A DNA stretch of 64,000 nt from Lepiota brunneoincarnata (lineage: Eukaryota > Basidiomycota > Agaricomycetes > Agaricales > Agaricaceae). The stretch lies in contig JAEBUN010000053.1 in NCBI GenBank assembly GCA_023014365.1, positions 62,001 to 126,000 on the forward strand, given 5' to 3'. Position numbers and translations under genes: made by a program. Shown here in pieces: positions 1-11,700 of the stretch. Within the stretch, counting starts at the first letter, position 1; each line of letters begins with the position of its first letter. Under the pieces are notes generated by a model. The model was given only the letters and a program-made list of their open reading frames with translations. It was not told where the DNA came from and did no database searches.

Positions 1-107
1 CCCCAATTCGGAATGATCCCCAAAAATCACGGTTGTTTATAAGGCTTTCAACCGAAGACCGTCACTTATCTCTCTTGCACTTAGGTCGGCGTCGCAACAG
101 GACTGCC

Positions 108-1606
108 ATGTCACCAGAAATGTCTCTGCAGAGGAGGAATGTCGCTCAAGTCTGGGCGTCTAGCGGTTTCGTACCCCCTGTGCTCCGGCCCTTCCTGCGC
201 AAGGTACCCTTGGTGGCTAAGTGGCTCGTTATCTTAGTGTTCCTTGTAAACGCACGATCATGGCCACTTATGTGGCATAGTATGTTCCGTCACTCATTAC
301 GTTGGCACTCAAACTCAGCCTCTCTCTGTTTGCTAGTTCGTGTCTTTCGCCCCGTGTTCCGCATTCGATTCCAGTACTGGCTTATCCTATGGCGCACCAT
401 GTTCAGTTCGAAGGAAACCAGGGATAAGCGTGTTGATGAATGGTTGGATTCGATTACGCCCATTGGCGAGAACCCGTTCAGAGGAAGTGTGGCGCACAAG
501 TTGAGGGCAAGTATGTCTGGATGAGTCATAAATTTGGATGAGCGCTTATCTATACTCATAGCTATCGACGAATGCGATTTCAATGGTCATCTAAGCAACT
601 CTAGTTATGCAAAGGTGACGCAGAATTTGATACAACTTGGCGGGCATCCTCCTGATCTATGTCTTGAATTCTAGACTTTAGATAGCTCACGATTCCAGAT
701 GGTTCTGGTATTGTTCCCCATATTTTTCCGTGCGGGTGGCTGGATGGCTCTCGGAGGTGTGTTGGGCGACATGCTTGCATTTGAGGAATGACCTAACCAG
801 GAACTTTTGTAGGAACCCATTTCCACTATCTTCGCGAGATTCCCATGCTTGCCGAGTATGAAGTACGGACGAGCATAGTCACCTGGGATAAGAAATGGGT
901 GCGCTTCTTTCGCCTTTTTGAAAGCATTCGGGAAGCGCTCATGGGGTCATTTCAGCTGTACATCGTTCACAAATTTGTGAGCAAGTCCCAGGGCAAGAAG
1001 CAGAAGACCAAAGCTCCAGGATCGAACACAACGCAAAACGGTGCCACCGAAAAGGCCGCAGAAAATATCTTCCACGCGTCGCTTCGCACACCTGCAGACA
1101 TCACATCCAACGCCGAGTCACCCTATGCCATTAATACTCCTGTTGGTGCCACCAACCAAGAGACCTCAGTGGCTCTGAAGGCCGTCGCAGCGGGTTTGGC
1201 TGCCGCAGGAGAGCCGGATGGTGCTATCCTTCATACCGTTGCGGTCTCGGAAGTTTGCTTCAAGATTGGTCGTATCACCGTTCCTCCAGCACTCGCTATA
1301 GCTGCGAATGGGCTCAGCGCGCCACCCTCTGAATTCGGCTCCTCTCCATCTGCGTATTCGAGGACGAACCCACCTCCGCATTGGCCTAAGGCGAAAGCGA
1401 TCATGTCGATTCCACTTGGAGGGAGCACGAAGGGTTTGAGAGATTTGTTGAAGGGTGGCTGGCGTGATGTGCCGGAGAGCGAGAGATGGTGGGATCGGGC
1501 TCTTGTTGGCGTTATTGAGCAGCAGAGGAAGGCTGGTCTGGAGGCTATTGGTGTTCTTCGAAATGGTATGGATGCTGCGAGGATGACTTCAGCCCTGTCC
1601 GGGTAA
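108..1606 (+). CDS. THEM6-like thioesterase-superfamily protein (five exons)
   Basis: Joining exons at introns 280-336, 511-561, 615-674 and 757-812 gives one open frame ending in TAA at 1604-1606. The protein has a hydrophobic N-terminal helix (PLVAKWLVILVFLVNARSW), then VRVFRPVF, WLDSITPIGENPF, and the motif block DECDFNGHLSNSSYAKTLDS followed by FRAGGWMALGGTHFHYLREI. That block is typical of the THEM6 / 4HBT_2 hotdog-fold family found in many fungi. The reaction is not known for the fungal members; acyl-thioester hydrolysis is only inferred from the fold. The C-terminal half (from about 950) carries a longer Ala/Ser-rich insert than compact family members, a lineage-specific extension. The start at 108 is the first ATG in frame; 120 is an alternative. 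It lies upstream of, and codirectional with, the kinase-like pair. Confidence 0.75.
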
Positions 1607-2418
1607 TGTCTGGTGAAGTGGATACCATTACTTACTCTGTTAATTTGTCTTCGTTCTTGATAGATGTGTAATACTTATGTTTTGATTGGTGCCTTCGGAT
1701 AATAGAGAATGTTTGGGCCATTAATATTTTGCTTCTCCAATCAATCCCGATTACCACCCGCAGGCTAGTGCCTGCTCACTCCTGGTTCGGATTGCGTTGA
1801 GAAAACCCTCTCACGCGTCGCGAGCGTTACTTGGAAATGGCACCATGGCTTTTCTCGACTCTTTGACTGGATCACCCTGCCGGGTTTTCGCCCGCCTCTA
1901 GCTACTCCCCGCTCGAGGGCTTTCCATCCCATATAGCTTTCACTGCGAGGACACCTGAGGCCCTGAGGTTGCCATCAAATTTGTGGGGTTGGGGGAATTG
2001 CGGAGAATTTTTGAGCAGGGGCGTGCTTGGGGAGGTGCGGTGATCATACGAGGAGTATTGATTGACGAGCCAATGAGGGTAATGTACTGTTGGAAAAGTA
2101 TAGAGATTACAGGGAATGGTGGTCGGAAGTTTACTCATTATGACACCCGAAGTCAGGTAAACAATGCGAGCGATGGCAGCCAAAGCAGTGGTCATGGTGG
2201 ACCGTTGTCGTGAGGACTGTGTGAGGGGTCAGCAAAGTAGAAGTGGAAGTGGAAGTAAGTGCACATCACCAAGCTATGGCATTCGGTGAAAACTCGAGCT
2301 GAAAAAAAGAAGGAAAAGGCGAGTACGGGCGTTATGAATATTATCATATTATTAGCAGAATTCCGAATTCCTTATCCAGTCATGATCAAGCGCTTATACT
2401 TGGAACCGCCCTGATGCC
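1607..2418. other. Intergenic, no gene seen
   Basis: About 0.8 kb between the thioesterase-like gene and the first kinase-like gene. It holds only short open frames without ATG-initiated, family-like protein. It should contain the 3' end of the first gene and the promoter of the next. No repeat or RNA gene was recognised. Confidence 0.6.
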
Positions 2419-4652
2419 ATGTGCCATCCTCGACCCGTCCTGCATCCGCCTCGCGGCAAGGACGCAACTTTGCTTTTCCGGTACACTCCATCACGCCCCA
2501 TTACTTTTCGAAAAATGCTTCAAAACCGATACCCCCCGAAGGCTTTTGAGCAAGTCCTTGCGGACATACGCTCTCATCTTGGGTCACAAACACCCTCATT
2601 CAGTCGATTCCTCTTACTTCTGGGACAAGTTTGTTCGCCGACGGATTCGTAAGTGTCGTCACAGCTCACGTCGTTCGTGATCTCTTAGGCCTTCATACCA
2701 GACGTCCCTTTGACGAGACCGTCCTTGATATTGCTAATCTCCTCAGAGAGCTCCCAGTTGCACTCTATCGACTCAATCCATTGTTCCATCCTTTCGTTCG
2801 ACTAGAATTTGACGTCCAACTATCTCCAATTACCACTCTAGTCCTGCGAACATCAAGCATCACGCGCATTGTTGCTCTTGATCCCGCACACAATTTACAC
2901 TTCGGCTTCAATGACCTATCTTCACATCAGCTCTGGATCATCCTCACCCTTTATGCCCCTGGAGACCAGATATACGACTACTTGCACGAGATCTCGGACC
3001 CCGCTCTCCGAGGCTGCCTGGCAGAACTCGCCCAAGATGTGAGCCACCTCGGTCAGCTCGGGATCTTATCACGCTCATCATATTTCCATGGAAGGTATTA
3101 GACAGGGAGGATCTTCCGGCGGATCATCAGCAAAGACTTTTGAAATTCTTGTTGCGTCGTGGTGTTGTTCCTTCGTCCCTGCCCCTCTACGATCTCGAAG
3201 AACTGGGCCTGTTTGCTTGCACTAAACTTTCGGTAAAATTCTTTCAAGACTCATAGTCTGCCTTTGTTGTTGAATGTTTCTCCCCAACAGGATATATACA
3301 CAGGTACACTCGCTGGTCACAAGGTAATCATCAAGAAGCCTCATATCCGCAAGGACCTATTCGATAACTCAGAAGTATACAACTACTTCGCCTCCGCTCC
3401 CGCTGACTTACTTGTGCGTCTTGAAGATCATCCGGGAGTTGGTTCTACACCGCCAGCTTCACCACCCCAACATAACTCCTTTCTTGGGCGCCAGCTTCGA
3501 TGAACAGACCCTCCAATTTGGTCTTGTAACGCCCTACATGAAGTATGGCAACATCATTGACTTCTTCAAGCACTATCCTAATACCGAACGTTTGACCTCC
3601 GCAAGTCGGTGGCGCTACCCAGGTTCCATAACTTATCCAGTTTTAGATCTGGCAAATCATGAAGGGTTTGGAATTCTTACACGAAGAGTTCATTTCAGGG
3701 CCCATTGCTCACCGGAACATCAAGGGCGCCAATGTACTCGTCGACGATAGACTCGTTTGCTGTCTTTCCGGCTTTGGCTTCTTTTCGATGCCTGAACTCT
3801 CTCAGCAATCTCGGGACCTTGACCCCGTTGGTACATACCCCTTTATGGCCCCGGAATTGCTGGGACCACCTGAACGTGTGGGGATTAATCTCCTCAAATC
3901 AGACATATACGCTTTGGGCATCATGGTATTTGAGGTGCGCGGTTGTGCAACCCAAGCTAACAATAAGTAACAGCAGGAAACAGGTTTACACCGGGAAGCC
4001 GCCCTTTGCAGGTCTCAGTTTTCCCGCTATATTCAAAGCAAGAGTAACGCGAAAAGAGAAACCATCACTCCCCCCGTTTTGCCCCCATCGGCCTCCTGAA
4101 TTCCTTTGGGAACTTGTTCGGATGATGTGGGATGACGACCCATCTCGACGCCCTTCTATCCGGGTGATCCGAGAGGGGTTCGAGGATAACCTTTTATTTC
4201 CGAGAGAAATCAAGTTCGAGGATAAATTCTTGTTTCCGAGAGAAACAAAAACCGACACTCCGGACGAGGAGCCTATTCAAGTTCTAGTCAAACGATGGGT
4301 TGCAAAGGAATGGCAAACGATTGATTCAATCCCACTCCGCGCTCGGGGTCGTGGGGTGGAGCCATACACTGTGTCGAAGGTTGTCCCGTTGCGTAAAAAC
4401 AGGAAGATGGTTGATGATCGCACAAACCACCAGCCAACTACTTTAGATTCAACAATACAGGCCATCTGTCCGAATCCCGCTACACCTCAGCGAAAAGCAG
4501 CAATGATTCTTGTTCCTCGCACTATGTTACCCCTTTCTTCTGATCCCGAACCTTTTCGCAGCGTCGCAATGCCAGATGAACAGGTAACGAGAAACAATCA
4601 TGGATCCAGACTGGTTGCCAAGCTGACGATAGGATGGGATCTCGATCCATGA
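2419..4652 (+). CDS. TKL-type kinase-like protein, probable pseudokinase 1
   Basis: Seven exons join in frame with introns 2649-2701, 3039-3094, 3233-3290, 3375-3426, 3601-3646 (GC-AG) and 3935-3983. After about 270 residues without a recognised domain comes a protein-kinase fold: DIYTGTLAGHKVIIKK (the ATP-site Lys is kept but the Gly loop is poor), HRQLHHPNITPFLG, IWQIMKGLEFLH, then AHRNIKGANVLVDD and CLSGFGFF, followed by TYPFMAPELL and SDIYALGIMVFEV. The catalytic-loop Asp of HRD is Asn and the metal-binding Asp of DFG is Gly, so phosphotransfer is unlikely. A basic tail of about 170 residues follows, with a short internal repeat (FED-LFPRE twice). TKL-like kinases of this layout are expanded in Agaricomycetes and their substrates are unknown. 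A second, related gene starts 55 bases downstream. ATG 2419 is the upstream start; an in-frame Met lies about 30 codons later. Confidence 0.7.
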
Positions 4653-4707
4653 ACGTGTTTTTCGCTCTCTTGTACTTGTTTTAAAAGCGCCCGAGAAGAG
4701 CAAAGCT

Positions 4708-6155
4708 ATGCAAGAACTCAAAGGTAAACGTGCCCAACTGATGATTGATTTTCTGTACTCTGTGAGTCGTCTTCGATTGCCTTATCCCTTCCCATGTGCG
4801 TCAACCGATTTGCGCTTCAGGTTCTCTCACAGTTGGGACCTACACCAAATTTGCTCCAGAAGCACGCTCTCATTGCGTTATACAAACTTTCAAAGTCGTC
4901 TCGGCTATGTCCTCAGCTTTACGTGCTCCAAGACATATCCGTCGAAGCAGCGGAAGACGGTGGAGGCTTCTGTGACATATATCGAGGAAGCCATCAGGGC
5001 CAGGATTTGTGCTTGAAGGTTGTACGCATATTTCGAAAGGCAGACACAGATGCAGCTCTTAAGGTTCCCTCTGTTTCCCTTCATTTGAGCCTTGAGACTG
5101 ATCTAACAAAAACAATTTTTGTAGCCATTCGTCAGGGAAGCAATTCTGTGGGGACAACTTGTTCATCACAACGTCGTGCCATTTTATGGTGTTTATTACC
5201 TCGACAAAGAACGCAAACGGATGTGCCTTGTGTCTCCTTGGATGAAAAATGGGAACGTTGTTGAGTACCTAAAACGCCATCCGTCGGTGCCTCGTAAACC
5301 GCTTGTGAGCAGTTTGTCCTTGACTTCTTTAATTCCTATCTGACCGCCCAAGCTATACGACATTATTAATGGCCTTGGATACTTGCACAGTGAAAATATT
5401 ATTCATGGCGGCCTGAAAGGGGTATGACTTCTTGCCTTGCTCTCGTACTCTTTCTGAATAGTTCTTCAGGTTAATATCCTAGTTACAGATTCCGGAAGAG
5501 CGTGTCTAGCTGATTTTGGCTTATCATCCGTTTTCACTGACAGGTCATTGGGTTACACCGTCGGAACCAGCGCTCTCGGTGGCGCCACGTATCGTTGGGC
5601 TGCTCCGGAGCTGCTGGGTGATTCGGACTCTCAATCGACCCGTGACAGTGATATATGGGCCTTTGGATGTGTCTGCTATCAGGTGTGGCCACCACTTAAT
5701 ATGCGATAACGCAAGCTTTACCGTTCAAACATATTTAGGTTCTGATACGACGGGCGCCGTTTCACGAACTCTCTTCTGATGGCCCTGTGATCGGGAAAAT
5801 ACTCAGGGGTGGACTGCCCACCCGACCCGCTGGAGGTTCAGCGTCTGACTTGGACAAAATTGATGATGGGATGTGGGATTTGATGAAGCAATGCTGGAAC
5901 AGTGATCCGCAGAGTCGCCCTCCATGTCAACAAATAATCCGCCATCTCAAATCAGATGTATTTGTGAACGGAGATGGGGAAGAAAACCAGGAATTTGTCG
6001 CACACGAGAACATTGTTTTTCGGGATGCAATGAGGGGAAAGGGTAACATATCCATTGACTTGACTAAAGTTGATAAGATTTTGAACGGAGTATGTCCTTC
6101 TCTCGTGCTCACCGTCTATTGTTAATGACTGAGTGGTATTACCTTTCAGCTCTGA
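4708..6155 (+). CDS. TKL-type kinase-like protein, probable pseudokinase 2
   Basis: This second kinase-like gene lies in tandem with the first. ATG 4708 opens MQELKGKRAQLMIDFLYS; splicing then gives VLSQLGPTPNLLQKHALIAL, a helical N-terminal region usual before these fungal TKL domains. The kinase fold follows: Gly loop EDGGGFCDIYRG, ATP Lys in LCLKVV, VPFYGVYYLDKERKRMCLVS, LYDIINGLGYLHSENIIHGG, NILVTDSGRACLADFGLSS, TYRWAAPELL, SDIWAFGCVCYQ and a C-lobe ending CQQIIRHLKSD. DFG is intact but the catalytic loop reads HGG where the Asp (HRD/HGD) should be, so it is probably a nucleotide-binding pseudokinase. Introns are short; the last exon may add only a Leu and the stop (to 6155), or the frame may run on to 6125. 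Both copies have lost the same catalytic Asp by different changes. Confidence 0.7.
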
Positions 6156-6839
6156 GCCTCTGATGGGTTGCATGCCAGTGAAAGTTCTGTGATTGCTTGG
6201 CAATTGCTGTTTGCTGCCGTTGAATATCGGGTTCTAGCTCGTCTTAAAGTCTTTTTGTTTCTTTTATTTCGTATTCTACAGACTCTGATATATATTAGGT
6301 AGATAATAAAAAATGTATTATACAACTGCGATTGCACTAACTTCCTCCATGAATTGCGGAGGGCCTAGTAATTAATTCTAAAGTCTTAGTTTATCCTCTT
6401 GACTGACCTGTTGGTGAAGCATAAAGATGTTTGCGGAGCCGTTAATGTCCGTGCAATGTCAAGTCGAGCCAATCTGCTCGATATACTAGAGGCATTTATC
6501 GGGAAATGTGTTCAAATATTCATACCTGATTCATGTGTGATAAACCATGAAGGCGAAAATTACGCTCCAGCCGTCGATCTGCCCTCGCGGGTGACGGGGG
6601 TACTCAGTCGCGAGCCATGTTGGTGGTTAACTGAGAAAATCGGATCCAGGCAGGACAAAACCTCCATACAGTCTGTATATCAGTCTTAGGCCCACGAATT
6701 GATACACAAGGGGCGGCTATTTGGGACGCCGCCATCAATTTATTCTCACCTCTTTCCTGTCAGCCTGTTTCCGCTTCGCGTGTCGTCGGTGTCGACTACC
6801 CTCCTTTGTTGATCATCAAACGCTCTTGTAACCCATATC
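6156..6839. other. Intergenic, no gene seen
   Basis: About 0.7 kb with an AT-rich start, consistent with 3' untranslated sequence of the kinase-like gene. A 96-codon open frame (6399-6689) begins at TTG and resembles nothing known. The end should hold the promoter of the reductase gene. Confidence 0.55.
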
Positions 6840-8231
6840 ATGTTCGGGCTCTTTTCAAGAAAATGGAATCCTGATGGACTGGTGGGTCGTCCCGCTCTAG
6901 TGTTATTGACCCGTTGATGTGTCTTATGACTTCCAGCACTGTTATGTCACGGGAGGTAGTACCGGTCTTGGGCTCTCCCTCGCGAAGCTCCTAGCACAAA
7001 AAGGCGCGAATGTGTCGATTGTGGCGCGAGACCAGGCGAAATTGGACAAGGCTCTGAAAGAGCTCGAGGTTCGGGTAGTAGTTGCTATTCAGCCGTGGTC
7101 GCTGACTTGTGCGTCTTCTGGCTTTTAGGCGGAGAGGCAGACTCCGGGCCAAAAATTCTGTGCTTACTCGTTTGGACTGGATACTGCCCAGGCTTCGGCG
7201 GATGCACTGGAGGCCGTTTGTGGGCCCTATGGCGGAGAAGCACCTGATGCCACGTTTACTTGTGCGGGGGCTGCACGACCGAAGTTTTTCGTGGAGATGA
7301 CAGAAGAGGAGCTGACAAACGGTATGAATAATGGCTATTGGTTACAGGCATGGACGGCGTGGGTGAGCGAGAGGGAGGGGTGGCATTGGCTGTTGGTGAA
7401 TTCTAACGTGATTTACATAGGCTGTTTCGAAGAAGATGGTCAAACAGGGCAGGAAAGGAAAGCTCACGTTCGTGTCTTCTACCCTGGGGTATATGTCTAT
7501 CGTCGGCTATGGGTCGTATTCCCCGGCCAAACACGCGTTGCGGGGTAAGATTGGCTTTTATATTAAAATTTGGGGGCATGGACTTATTGTTCGCACAGGT
7601 CTTGCTGATACTCTCCATTCTGAGATGCTTTTGTATGGAATTGATGTTCACATTTTCTTCCCTCCGACAATGTTCACTCCTGGTTACGAAGAGGAGAACA
7701 AGACGAAGCCAAAGATTACGTTGAAGATTGAGGAATCCGATGACGGGCTTACCCCAGACAAGGCCGCACAATCGTTATTCAAGGGTAGGTGTTCTAACTG
7801 ATTTCAGATCTTGATTGGGGCATGTTTTACCCGGGTCGGCTGAACCGAGTACCGCCATGGGCCATAGACCCGATGCGTGTTCCATTACTTATAGCGTTTT
7901 TTACCGATGGTACACATGAGTTTCCTTGCTAATCCTGTCCTACTGCAGGTGTCGAGAGTGGCCAAGCTCATATCACCGGTGATTTTATCACGAGTATATT
8001 CCGGGCTTCGACGCGGGGAGCGGCCCCGAAAAATAGCTGGGTGGTCGATGGACTTTATGACATGATTGCCTTCGTGAGTGGTTTTCATCTTGCGCTCGGA
8101 AGTGTGTATTTACCAGGTGTGGGATGGATCAGGTTGCGACCCCGGTTTGGCGGGCGTCTGTAGACAAGTTGGTGGTCTCGCATGGGCGTGAGCATCAGGA
8201 ATACCTCAAAAAGCAGGGGTTTTTATCGTAG
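6840..8231 (+). CDS. TSC10: 3-ketodihydrosphingosine reductase (SDR family)
   Basis: A classical short-chain dehydrogenase/reductase of the TSC10/KDSR group, which reduces 3-ketodihydrosphingosine to dihydrosphingosine with NADPH at the ER membrane, the second step of sphingolipid synthesis. Exon 1 is MFGLFSRKWNPDGL; intron 6882-6936 leads to CYVTGGSTGLGLSLAKLLAQ, the Rossmann TGxxxGxG nucleotide site, followed by NVSIVARD. Later exons give CAGAARPKFFVEMTEEEL (the conserved CAG), LTFVSSTLGYMSIVGYGSYS and PAKHALRG, containing the catalytic Ser and the YxxxK pair. The tail has the expected GDFITS and a final KKQGFLS before TAG 8229-8231. All introns are about 50-110 bases and the joins keep frame. 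The assignment to KDSR rather than another SDR rests on overall layout and the CAG...FFVEMT block. Confidence 0.85.
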
Positions 8232-8724
8232 CATTTTCGTAGGTCTCTCTTAATGCTTTTGCTATCCTATGCTTTGTTAGTCTCTTGGGGGATATTCCCC
8301 ATGTTGGAAAGAGATTTGCCTTCAGGGTTAGGCATGCGGGTTCCGCGGCTCCCTGGCGGCAAGCAAACCGAGGTTTGACTACCGTGAAACCATGCAGACT
8401 TCGAAGTGTTTGTCTCGCCCGTGTCCCATTTGCCCTGCGCTATCTCCGCATTGTCAGCGAGAAAAGGATGGCGAGCTGAGGAGCAGGAGTCCGACGGCGA
8501 GCAGCAGATAAAAACTAGAAGAGAGCTGGATGGGAGTATAAACCTAGCACGGGGGGGGGCGGGTATATGCGGAATGGGGTAGGTCCAAGAAAGGCAGTGG
8601 AAGCGATGACGTCGAAAGGTACCCTGAATTTACGTTGATATCAGGACATAGATAGCAATCCCTTATAACCCCGTTTCCCCCCGTTTCCCTCTTCTTTCCC
8701 ATCCTCCTCTCACCGCAGAGCACG
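8232..8724. promoter_or_regulatory. Intergenic region upstream of glycogen phosphorylase
   Basis: About 0.5 kb between the reductase stop and the phosphorylase ATG. Just before the start codon lies a pyrimidine-rich stretch (roughly 8670-8710) of the kind common in fungal core promoters. No specific operator can be named. Confidence 0.4.
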
Positions 8725-11700
8725 ATGACTTCCACCATCGACCCAAAGACCATTGGAAAACCACAACGCTCCAGGAGGCACGTTCGTACCCTCACAGGTC
8801 AGACATTCCTGAGGACTTCTTTTTCTGCGCTCGACTCACATCCTATAGGGTACCTCCCGGAGACTGATGCATCTGGCAAGGAGAAATGGCCCAAGGGCGA
8901 CGAGAAGGTTTGGAAGGCCGGTTTGCGTGGAGTCGATAAGGGTATGTCCTAGACATATACTACCTCGTTGCGTTTACCCATAGATCCTAGACACCCCCGC
9001 CATTACCAAGTCTTTCGTCAATCATGTCCAGACTTCCCTCGCCCGTCAGGCATACAACTTGGGTATGTGAGTATGTCTCTGTCAGTACCGCAGACTGATT
9101 TGTTGCAGATGATCTCGGAGCGTACCAAGCTGCGGCTCTCTCCGTCAGGGATAGTCTTTTGGTGAGTGGAGATCACAAGTTGTGTTCGGTTGTGTATTCT
9201 CATTTGTTGGTCAGGTCAATTGGAACGAAACCCAAATTAACTATACCCGTAAAACTCCCAAGCGGGCATACTATTTGTCCCTGGAGTTCTTGATGGGCCG
9301 CACTCTTGACAACGCGGTAGGTCGATTACGGCCTCGCGGACGAAGCTTCCCCTCATATATTGGCAGCTTCTCAACTTAGGCCTGAAATCGCAGTACACCG
9401 AGGGTATCAAGCAGCTCGGTTTCAACATGGAAGATATTCTTGAAAAAGAGCGGGATGCTGCCCTTGGAAATGGTGGCCTTGGTCGTTTGGCAGCTTGTTA
9501 TCTGGATTCTTCTGCCTCTCAGGTATGTCCTTGGTGTACACATTTGATTGCACGATGAAAGTACTGATATCTATCCAGGAACTCCCCGTCTGGGGTTATG
9601 GTTTAAGATACCAATATGGTATATTCCAACAATTGATCTCTCCTGAAGGCAATCAGCTCGAGGTTCAGGCTTTCTGAGTAACTATATGCGTGATTCTTAC
9701 CCATATTTGACAGGCCCCGGACCCATGGCTAGAGCATCAAAATCCTTGGGAGGTAAGGACTCCCTCTGTGTACCATGTTTCATCCTCTCAGTGATAATAG
9801 CTTCCTCGTCTGGATGTTACTTATGAGGTTCGATTCTATGGGCAAGCTGAAAGAGCTTCCGACGGAAGCGGTCGTGCCAGCTGGACAGGTGGACAGGAAG
9901 TCTTGGCTGTTGCATACGACGTCATGATTCCTGGCTATGGTACCAAAACGACAAACAACCTGAGACTTTGGGAGAGCAAGCCCAAGCGAGGCTTTGATCT
10001 CAACTCCTTCAATGGTACGTGCGTTCTGACTCCATTTCATGCTTCCTAATAGTTTGACCTTAGCTGGTAATTACGAGGGTGCCGTTGAGTCTTCAAATAG
10101 CGCAGCAGCCATCACCTCGGTCTTGTATCCTAACGACCATACGTGAGCTATACTACATATGCTTTGAAATCGGAGCTGATTATTCCTTCTAGTTCTTGTA
10201 AGTGCGGGTCATTCAAGGCTTGTAGCGCTACTGACATAGGTTTAGTCGGCAAGGAACTGAGGTTGAAGCAGCAGTAGTATGTCGTTTCGTGCGAGCTTTC
10301 ACAAGTTCTCAAAATCTTACCTCCGCTCAGCTTCTGGACCGCTGCTAGCTTGGCCGACATCTTGCGGCGATTCAAGAACATCGGGAAGCCAATCACAGAG
10401 TTTCCTGATTGTGAGTTTTGCTAGAAGCATTCCGTATGTTAGCACTAATTTGAATCTATTAGACGCGGCGATACAACTTAACGATGTAAGTCCTCTCAGA
10501 CACTATTCCAGAACGCCGCCTCAGTTTGACTTCGGCTGCTTAAGACTCACCCCACTTTGGCAATTCCCGAGTTGATGCGCATCTTGCTTGACGAAGAGGA
10601 GCTTTCTTGGGATGCGGCATGGCAGATTGTAACAAACACGTTCTTCTACACCAACCACACTGTCTTGCCCGTGGGTGTCCCTTCCAAGTTTTTCCCGGGG
10701 CTTTTATGCTCACAGCCACCAGGAAGCGTTGGAAAAATGGCCAGTACCTCTGGTCGAGCATGTCCTTCCTAGGTAGGTCCCATCTAAGTCGTTCAAGACC
10801 CTTCTCTTAAAGTGGTGTTCTGCAGGCATCTGCAAATCATCTATGATATTGTAAGTGTACACTACGGCTCATCCTTGCTGTTGTCCGTTGACACGTCGAC
10901 AGAATTTGTACTTCTTGCAAGGTATAGTTTTGACGCTTCGCTAGATCCTCCGCTGACAACAGGTCAGCGGTTGAGAAGAAATTCCCTGGTGACCGCGATA
11001 GGCTCGGCAGAATGTCTCTGATTGAGGGTAAGCCTCTCCACGCAGAGCTATTCTATTTCTCATCAGTCCATCTTAGAGGGGTTCCCTCAGCAAGTCAGGA
11101 TGGCTCATTTGGCCTGCATCGGTGGGTTCAAATTGTTGAACATTATAGATTCAGACTAACTTAGTGTTTAAGGGAGTCGCAAGGTGAACGGTGTCGCGGA
11201 GGTATTCGGATTTTTTTTCTTGTGGAGCTCTTGACGGCCAGCTTACATTTGAGCAGCTACACTCGGAGCTTGTCAGGACAACTATCCTCAAAGATTTCGT
11301 CGAATTTGAGGGCATCAGCAAGTAGGTCTCGCACATTTTCGTTCGTTTTGGTTCTAACATTTAGTAAGGTTTGGGAATGTAACTAATGGAAGTGAGTAAA
11401 TTGCGCTCTTCCAGACGCGACCCTCAAACACACTTACCAGTCACCCCCCGCCGGTGGCTCGATCAGGTTGGTTTTGGGATTCATTCCCTCATCCGGCAGG
11501 ATGGCTAACGGAAAATCCAGTGCAACCCAGAGCTCAGTGATCTCATCACCAAAACACTCAAAGTTGGGAAGAATGTCTGGCTCAAAGACCTAACCAAGCT
11601 CGAGGGCCTTCTTCCCTTCGCTGAAAAGAAGGAGTTCCGCGAGAAATGGGCCGCAATTAAGCAGCGTAACAAGGAGCGGCTTGCGAAATATGTCCAATCC

